Position numbers and translations under genes: made by a program
Notes under the pieces: model-generated
Seen by the model: only the letters and a program-made list of their open reading frames with translations
Databases searched by the model: none
What the model was told of the DNA's origin: nothing
Part shown: positions 30,290 to 35,139 of the stretch, piece by piece
Layout of the letters: each line of letters begins with the position of its first letter
How positions within the stretch are numbered: position 1 is the first letter of the stretch
Assembly (NCBI GenBank): GCA_937870835.1
Contig: CALMWW010000020.1
Coordinates: 1 to 35,139, forward strand
Length of the DNA: 35,139 bases
Reading direction: 5' to 3'
From: an uncultured bacterium
GTDB lineage: Bacteria; Patescibacteriota; Minisyncoccia; Minisyncoccales; Minisyncoccaceae

Positions 30290-31483
30290 CTATTTAAGAA
30301 TCTTAGTAATCGTTCCCGCTCCTACGGTCTTACCTCCTTCTCGAATAGCAAATCCAAATTTTTCTTCCATTGCCACAGGGACAATTAGTTTTACTGTTAC
30401 ATCAACCGTATCTCCCGGCATTACCATTTCTGTTCCAGCGGTTAAAGTAACATCTCCAGTAATATCAGCTGTTCTGATAAAAAATTGAGGTTTATATCCG
30501 CTGAAAAACGGAGTGTGACGACCACCTTCCTCTTTGGTCAAAACATAAATTTTTGCTTCAAATTCAGTATGAGGAGTAATTGTTCCGGGCTTAGCTAAAA
30601 CTTGACCCCTTTCTATCTCTTCTTTTTTTAATCCCCTTAAAAGAATCCCAACATTATCTCCAGCCTGACCACGAGTCAAACTTTTATTAAACATTTCTAT
30701 AGAAACAGCAGTTGTTTTAATGGTTGGTCTTATACCCACCAATTCAACTTCTTCGTTAGCATTAATAACACCTCTTTCAATTCTGCCAGTTGCAACTGTA
30801 CCACGACCTTCAATAGAAAAGACATCTTCAATGGCCATCAAAAATGGCTTCTCAGTATCTCGAACTGGCTCGGGAATATAATTATCTAATTGATTAGTCA
30901 ATTCAATAATTTTTTGCGCCCACGGGTCATCTAAATTTGTAGCTTCTAATGCTTTTAAGGCTGAACCGCGGATAACTGGCACAGTATCTCCCGGAAAACC
31001 ATATTTTTTCAAAAGGTCTCTAACTTCACCTTCTACTAAATCAATCATTTCAGGATCATCAACCATATCGCATTTGTTTAAAAAAACAATAATAGATGGT
31101 AACCCCACTTGTTTAGCTAATAAAATATGTTCACGGGTTTGCGGCATTGGACCATCGGTTGCCGCTACTACTAAAATAGCTCCATCCATTTGAGCTGCTC
31201 CAGTAATCATATTTTTTATATAATCAGCATGTCCTGGGCAATCAATATGGGCATAATGCCTCTTTTCGGTTTCATACTCCAAATGAGAAATGTTTATAGT
31301 AACACCCCTCGCCTTTTCTTCAGGAGCTGAATCTATTTGATCTACTGTTTTAACTTTAACACTACCACCCTTAAGAACTAAACAATGCAAAATAGCGGCG
31401 CTTAAGGTTGTTTTGCCGTGATCAACGTGTCCAATAGTTCCCACGTTGAGATGCGGCTTGATTCTTTCAAAAACTTCTGCCAT
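30290..31483 (-). CDS. tuf: Elongation factor Tu
   Basis: 397 residues. GTPase delivering aminoacyl-tRNA to the ribosomal A site. G1 GHVDHGKTT (18-26), switch [18 protein letters not shown]3 DCPGHADY, G4 NKCDMVD and the domain 2-3 blocks are intact; the catalytic His of DCPGHA is present. It has its own promoter (31583-31610) after the small Phd-like gene. Only one tuf copy is in the window. Confidence 0.99.
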   Translation of the reverse strand: MAEVFERIKPHLNVGTIGHVDHGKTTLSAAILHCLVLKGGSVKVKTVDQIDSAPEEKARGVTINISHLEYETEKRHYAHIDCPGHADYIKNMITGAAQMDGAILVVAATDGPMPQTREHILLAKQVGLPSIIVFLNKCDMVDDPEMIDLVEGEVRDLLKKYGFPGDTVPVIRGSALKALEATNLDDPWAQKIIELTNQLDNYIPEPVRDTEKPFLMAIEDVFSIEGRGTVATGRIERGVINANEEVELVGIRPTIKTTAVSIEMFNKSLTRGQAGDNVGILLRGLKKEEIERGQVLAKPGTITPHTEFEAKIYVLTKEEGGRHTPFFSGYKPQFFIRTADITGDVTLTAGTEMVMPGDTVDVTVKLIVPVAMEEKFGFAIREGGKTVGAGTITKILK

Positions 31484-31582
31484 ATTTTTTTATTATATTA
31501 TTATTATATTTTTTATTATTTCTTATTTATCTAATAAATAGTTTAAACAAATAAATAAACACCTGTTTTAATTGACATATAT

Positions 31583-31610
31583 ATTCTACCTAAAATTTTT
31601 AAAAAGTCAA
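31583..31610 (-). promoter_or_regulatory. tuf promoter
   Basis: TTGACT (31605-31610), 16-bp spacer, TAGAAT (31583-31588), each one mismatch from consensus, starting 4 bases after the stop of the 85-residue gene. Predicted leader of about 90 bases, AT-rich. Confidence 0.65.
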
Positions 31611-31613
31611 TCT

Positions 31614-31871
31614 TTAGAACGGTAAATCTTCTAATCTTAAGGTTTTTTCTTTGTCGGAAGCAGGAAATTGTTCTGATTGGTCTATTGACATTTCTAAATC
31701 ATTATATTTTGATAATAAACTTGGTTGGTCATTTAATTCGGCCTCTTTTTTTGATTTTAAGGCTAAATATTCAGTATAATCTAAAATCACCAAACTTGGA
31801 CCTTGCTCATTAATGATAATTACCTTTGCCTTATCTTCTTGAATTATTTTTTTAATTTCATTAATATCCAT
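31614..31871 (-). CDS. 85-residue Phd/YefM-like protein, orphan, in the str operon
   Basis: Short soluble protein between fusA and tuf. The first 40 residues resemble the N-domain of Phd/YefM antitoxins: two short helices, a strand VIIINEQGPSLVILDYTEY (about 17-35; compare the family pattern vivt-G-p-aVl-s-eeY). The rest is polar and ends RLEDLPF. No toxin gene adjoins it on either strand. To my recollection similar proteins ending in EDLPF occur in Parcubacteria beside translation genes. Possibly a DNA-binding autoregulator or ribosome-linked protein; function unknown. Confidence 0.72.
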   Translation of the reverse strand: MDINEIKKIIQEDKAKVIIINEQGPSLVILDYTEYLALKSKKEAELNDQPSLLSKYNDLEMSIDQSEQFPASDKEKTLRLEDLPF

Positions 31872-31930
31872 AATTTTTATTATAAATATATTTATCTTTA
31901 AATAATATTAATATAAAAACGTGTTTAAGT

Positions 31931-34042
31931 TTAAGACCTTTTTCCTTCAATAATTTCTTGAGCAATATTAGCAGGCACTTTTTCATAATGACTGAATTCC
32001 ATTGAAGATGTTCCCCGCCCTTCGGTTAATGACCTCAAATTAGTAACATAGCCAAACATTTCTGATAATGGCACTTTTGCGTAAATTACTTTTAAACCAA
32101 CGCGGTCGGTTGTTTCATCAATTTGTCCACGCCTCGCTGATAAATCTCCAATAACATCTCCTAAAAAATTAGCTGGTGTCACAACTTCTATTTTCATAAT
32201 TGGCTCTAATAAGTAAGCGCCGGCCTTTCTTGCTCCATCTTGAAAAGCCATTGAAGCGGCAATCTTAAAGGCAATTTCTGAAGAATCAACCTCATGGAAA
32301 GAACCATCAAATAAAGCTACAGCTAAATCTACCATTGGATATCCTGCTACAACACCTTTACTCATAGCTTCTTTAATGCCTTTTTCTGTGGCAGGAATAT
32401 ATTCTCGCGGAATTACTCCTCCCTTAATTTCATCAATAAATTCAAATCCGCTTCCTCTGTCTCGCGGTTCTAATCTTATTTTTACATGTCCATATTGACC
32501 ACGCCCTCCTGATTGTTTAATATATTTGCCTTCTGCCTCGGCAGTCCTTTCAATTGTTTCTTTATAAGCAACTTGTGGTTTTCCTACTATTGTTTCTACC
32601 CCAAATTCTCTTCTTAAGCGGTCTACAATAATATCTAAATGAAGCTCTCCCATCCCCGATAAAATCATTTCTCCTGTTTCTTGATTGGTTTCCATCCTAA
32701 AAGTTGGATCTTCGTCTCTTAATTTTTTTAAAGAAACAGCTAATTTTTCTTGGTCAGCTTTAAACTTTGGCTCAACTTTAATATTAATAACTGGTTCTGG
32801 AAAAACAATTTTTTCTAAAACAATTGGCTCTTTTTCATCACAAAGTGTGTGTCCAGTAGATGTATTTTTTAATCCCACTACCGCAACAATATCACCGGCA
32901 TAAACATCGTCTACTTCTTCTCTATCATTAGAATGCATTCGCAAAATCCTGCCAATTCTTTCTTTCTCGCCTGTGTTAGTATTAAGCAAATAACCACCTT
33001 TCTTAAATTGTCCCGAGTAAGCTCTTAAATAAGTCAAACTTCCCACAAATGGGTCAGTGGCAACCTTAAAAGCTAAAGCGCAAAATGGCTCATTATCGTT
33101 AGGGTGTCTTTCAATTTTAATATTCTCATCTTTAGGGTCGGTACCAACAACCGGAGGTAAATCTATCGGGCTTGGTAAATAATAAATTACTCCATCAAGG
33201 ACCAATTGCACGCCTTTATTTTTAAGCGAACTTCCGCAAAAAACAGGCACTAATTTGCAAGCAATTGTCGCTTTTCTTAAAATACTACGCAACTCTTCCA
33301 CAGAAATCTCTTGTCCTTCTAAATATTTTTCCATTATTAATTCGTCTTCGGAAACGATTTTCTCAATCATTTTATTTCTCCACTCTTCAGCTTTATGTTT
33401 TAAATTTTCGGGCAAATCCTCTTTAACTACTTCTTTACCCATTTCGCCCTGAAAACTTATAATTTTCATTTCCATTAAATCAATAATTTGTTCAAAGTTT
33501 GCTTCTTCTCCCACTGGTATTTGAACAGCTACTGCGTTAGGAGTTAATTTATCCCAAATAGATTGTAAACTTTTTTCAAAGGAAGCGCCTAACCGGTCTA
33601 ATTTATTAATAAAACAAATACGCGGCACATTATATTTATCCGCTTGTCTCCAAACCGTTTCGGATTGAGCCTCTACTCCAGCCACTCCATCAAAAACTAC
33701 CACTGCCCCATCTAAAACTCTTAAACTTCTTTGGACTTCAGCCGTAAAATCAATATGTCCCGGGGTATCAATTAGGTTAATGCGATATTCGTTAGTTCTA
33801 TCTTTTTTAAGATAATCTCCGGGTACCCAAAAACAAGTTGTTGCTGCCGAGGTAATAGTAATGCCGCGCTCTCTCTCTTGCTCCATCCAATCCATAATTG
33901 CTGCCCCCTCATGAACTTCACCAATTTTATGAGAAATACCTGTGTAATATAAAACTCGCTCACTTGTCGTGGTTTTTCCAGCATCAATATGGGCAATAAT
34001 ACCGATATTTCTATATTTTTCAATTGGATATTGTCGTGGCAT
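31931..34042 (-). CDS. fusA: Elongation factor G
   Basis: 703 residues, five-domain GTPase for translocation. [23 protein letters not shown] (about 13-35), the switch block [27 protein letters not shown], and domain [32 protein letters not shown] are all conserved; no sign of the EF-G2 variant. Preceded by the terminator at 34093-34123, so it likely needs its own promoter, for which several AT-rich -10-like boxes are possible. Followed by the 85-residue gene after 59 bases. Confidence 0.98.
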   Translation of the reverse strand: MPRQYPIEKYRNIGIIAHIDAGKTTTSERVLYYTGISHKIGEVHEGAAIMDWMEQERERGITITSAATTCFWVPGDYLKKDRTNEYRINLIDTPGHIDFTAEVQRSLRVLDGAVVVFDGVAGVEAQSETVWRQADKYNVPRICFINKLDRLGASFEKSLQSIWDKLTPNAVAVQIPVGEEANFEQIIDLMEMKIISFQGEMGKEVVKEDLPENLKHKAEEWRNKMIEKIVSEDELIMEKYLEGQEISVEELRSILRKATIACKLVPVFCGSSLKNKGVQLVLDGVIYYLPSPIDLPPVVGTDPKDENIKIERHPNDNEPFCALAFKVATDPFVGSLTYLRAYSGQFKKGGYLLNTNTGEKERIGRILRMHSNDREEVDDVYAGDIVAVVGLKNTSTGHTLCDEKEPIVLEKIVFPEPVINIKVEPKFKADQEKLAVSLKKLRDEDPTFRMETNQETGEMILSGMGELHLDIIVDRLRREFGVETIVGKPQVAYKETIERTAEAEGKYIKQSGGRGQYGHVKIRLEPRDRGSGFEFIDEIKGGVIPREYIPATEKGIKEAMSKGVVAGYPMVDLAVALFDGSFHEVDSSEIAFKIAASMAFQDGARKAGAYLLEPIMKIEVVTPANFLGDVIGDLSARRGQIDETTDRVGLKVIYAKVPLSEMFGYVTNLRSLTEGRGTSSMEFSHYEKVPANIAQEIIEGKRS

Positions 34043-34092
34043 AATTTTTAAAAATTATAATTTATAATAAATAATACAATATAAAAAATAGT

Positions 34093-34123
34093 AAAACCTA
34101 TTTTGACAAACAAAATAGGTTTT
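34093..34123. terminator. Strong hairpin terminator between rpsG and fusA
   Basis: 13-bp perfect inverted repeat AAAACCTATTTTG / CAAAATAGGTTTT with a 5-base loop. On the minus strand it starts 9 bases after the rpsG stop and is followed by ACTATTTTTT; on the plus strand it is followed by TTT. It splits the str operon. Confidence 0.82.
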
Positions 34124-34131
34124 TTATAAAA

Positions 34132-34599
34132 CTACCATGCAAAATGGGCAAAAGCGCGATTAGCTTCAGCCATTTTATGCATATTTTCTTTCTTTCTTAC
34201 TGCCGCACCTTTGTTTTCAGCCGCTTCTATTAATTCGTCAGCTAATTTTTCCCGCATTGCTTTTCCTTTTTTAGAACGCGCCGCATCAATAATCCATTTC
34301 ATAGCTAAACTTAATTTTCTATTACCCTTTACTTCCATTGGAACTTGATAAGTAGCTCCACCCACTCTCTTTGGCTTAACTTCTAATATTGGAGAAACAT
34401 TTTGAATAGCTAAACGAAAAACATCTAAGGGGTCTTGATTGGTTTTTTCTTTAATAATATTAAAACAATCATAAACTATTTTTTGCGCCACAGTTTTTTT
34501 CCCTCGGGTCATAATCTGATTAACAAATTTAGCCACGGTAATATCGTTGTAAACAGGGTCGGGCGAAATTACTTTTTTTTGAAATTCTTTCTTGGCCAT
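34132..34599 (-). CDS. rpsG: 30S ribosomal protein uS7
   Basis: 155 residues. Nucleates the head of the small subunit and in E. coli is also the repressor of the str operon. VNQIMTRGKKTVAQKIVYD, IQNVSPILEVKPKRVGGATYQVPMEV, RAAR-like KWIIDAARSKKGKAM and the C-terminal MHKMAEANRAFAHFAW are standard; the last residues are those of the family end. It starts 5 bases after rpsL, so the two form a pair ending at the strong terminator. Confidence 0.98.
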   Translation of the reverse strand: MAKKEFQKKVISPDPVYNDITVAKFVNQIMTRGKKTVAQKIVYDCFNIIKEKTNQDPLDVFRLAIQNVSPILEVKPKRVGGATYQVPMEVKGNRKLSLAMKWIIDAARSKKGKAMREKLADELIEAAENKGAAVRKKENMHKMAEANRAFAHFAW

Positions 34600-34604
34600 A
34601 ATAA

Positions 34605-35015
34605 TTATTTAGGTTTTTTAGCGCCGTATTTACTTCTCTCTTTTTTACGACCTTCTACGCCGGCGCAATCATACGCTCCTCGCACAATATGATAACGAAC
34701 ACCCGGCAAATCTTTTACTCTGCCGCCTCTAATCAAAACAATAGAGTGCTCTTGTAAATTGTGTCCTTCGCCCGGAATATAAGCCGTCACCTCCATTCCA
34801 TTAGAAAGTTTTACTCTGGCAACTTTGCGCAAAGCTGAGTTTGGTTTTTTAGGAGTAGTGGTAAATACTTTCATGCAAACACCCTTTTTAAAAGGAGAAT
34901 TGTAAGCCTTGGGCCTATTTTTAATTGGATTAAATCCAAAACTCATTGCCGGACTCGCAGTTTTCTTATTAACTGGTTTTCTTTTTTTCTTTATTAATTG
35001 ATGAATTGTCGGCAT
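34605..35015 (-). CDS. rpsL: 30S ribosomal protein uS12
   Basis: 136 residues. Decoding-centre protein, target of streptomycin-resistance mutations. [14 protein letters not shown] start, [22 protein letters not shown] (PNSA loop intact), [12 protein letters not shown] and [16 protein letters not shown] are present. A 13-residue segment (about 25-40) before GVC is present as in Firmicutes and is absent from E. coli. It heads the str cluster. Confidence 0.98.
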   Translation of the reverse strand: MPTIHQLIKKKRKPVNKKTASPAMSFGFNPIKNRPKAYNSPFKKGVCMKVFTTTPKKPNSALRKVARVKLSNGMEVTAYIPGEGHNLQEHSIVLIRGGRVKDLPGVRYHIVRGAYDCAGVEGRKKERSKYGAKKPK

Positions 35016-35029
35016 AAAAAATAAACTTA

Positions 35030-35046
35030 TTTCTGATTTTCAGAAA
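35030..35046 (-). promoter_or_regulatory. Small palindromic hairpin in the rpsL leader
   Basis: TTTCTGA, 3-base loop, TCAGAAA, located about 15 bases before the rpsL ATG on the minus strand. No T run suitable for termination before the gene; could be a leader structure controlling rpsL. No known r-protein leader family recognised. Confidence 0.35.
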
Positions 35047-35095
35047 ATAAAATTAAAAATATAATAATATTTTAGTAATGTTGAATTATGTAATA

Positions 35096-35124
35096 AAATT
35101 AGCAAATAAAAGCAAAAATGTCAA
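35096..35124 (-). promoter_or_regulatory. Candidate rpsL-rpsG promoter
   Basis: Perfect -35 TTGACA (35119-35124) on the minus strand with, 17 bases on, a weak -10 TAATTT (35096-35101, 3 of 6). The leader would be about 75 bases. Only upstream site with a good -35 in the last 120 bases of the window. Confidence 0.45.
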
Positions 35125-35139
35125 ATTTTAAAACAATTA

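Noticed and set aside
31614-31871. Complete toxin-antitoxin pair at the Phd-like gene
   Set aside because: The neighbours are fusA and tuf; no Doc, RelE or other toxin frame is present on either strand.
33772-34023. Minus-strand 83-codon frame within fusA
   Set aside because: Out-of-frame shadow of the EF-G GTPase domain.

Overview
The window is a 35 kb piece of an AT-rich bacterial chromosome that looks like a Candidate Phyla Radiation (Patescibacteria, probably Parcubacteria) genome. Evidence for this: the spc cluster runs straight from rpsE to rplO with no rpmD (bL30), an absence known throughout CPR; S14 is the short zinc-binding type; several housekeeping proteins carry divergent motifs (UppS, Map, HrcA, PyrG); almost no gene has a Shine-Dalgarno sequence; and small membrane proteins overlap their neighbours by a few bases. 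TGA is used as a normal stop, so this is not a TGA-recoded lineage. Only rpmA is on the plus strand.

Read in the direction of transcription (right to left) the layout is: (1) str region 35.0-29.9 kb: rpsL, rpsG, a strong terminator, fusA, a small orphan Phd/YefM-like protein, tuf, rpsJ. (2) S10-spc region 29.8-18.0 kb: a leader with a long hairpin and an intrinsic-terminator structure, then rplC, rplD, rplW, rplB, rpsS, rplV, rpsC, rplP, rpmC, rpsQ, rplN, rplX, rplE, rpsN, rpsH, rplF, rplR, rpsE, rplO, secY, then a weak terminator, adk, map and gpmA. (3) Heat-shock block 17.3-12.8 kb: hrcA with its own near-leaderless promoter, grpE, a CIRCE operator, dnaK, a hairpin, dnaJ. (4) 12.7-11.2 kb: tRNA-Lys(UUU), a 0.5 kb stretch with broken reading frames and GC-rich hairpins, an SDR oxidoreductase, and tRNA-Gly(CCC). 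(5) 11.2-6.5 kb: a methylthiotransferase of the archaeal/eukaryotic e-MtaB (CDKAL1) type, an S41 protease, rplI and pyrG. (6) rpmA facing pyrG, and on the other side a 51-residue membrane protein overlapping uppS. (7) 5.2-2.0 kb: a translationally coupled trio of two small membrane proteins and a membrane-anchored Clp-type AAA+ ATPase whose first ATPase site is degenerate. (8) 1.8-0 kb: the start of the division and cell-wall (dcw) cluster: mraZ, rsmH, an ftsL-like gene and the first 56 codons of a class B penicillin-binding protein (FtsI type).

Most of the window is translation, protein export and folding machinery. The best candidates for something undescribed are the membrane Clp trio, the attenuator-like leader between rpsJ and rplC, the e-MtaB-type enzyme beside a tRNA-Lys(UUU) gene, the orphan Phd-like protein inside the str operon, the leaderless hrcA promoter flanked by a 16-bp direct repeat, and the decayed GC-richer stretch after tRNA-Lys. 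All functional statements come from reading motifs; no database search was run.
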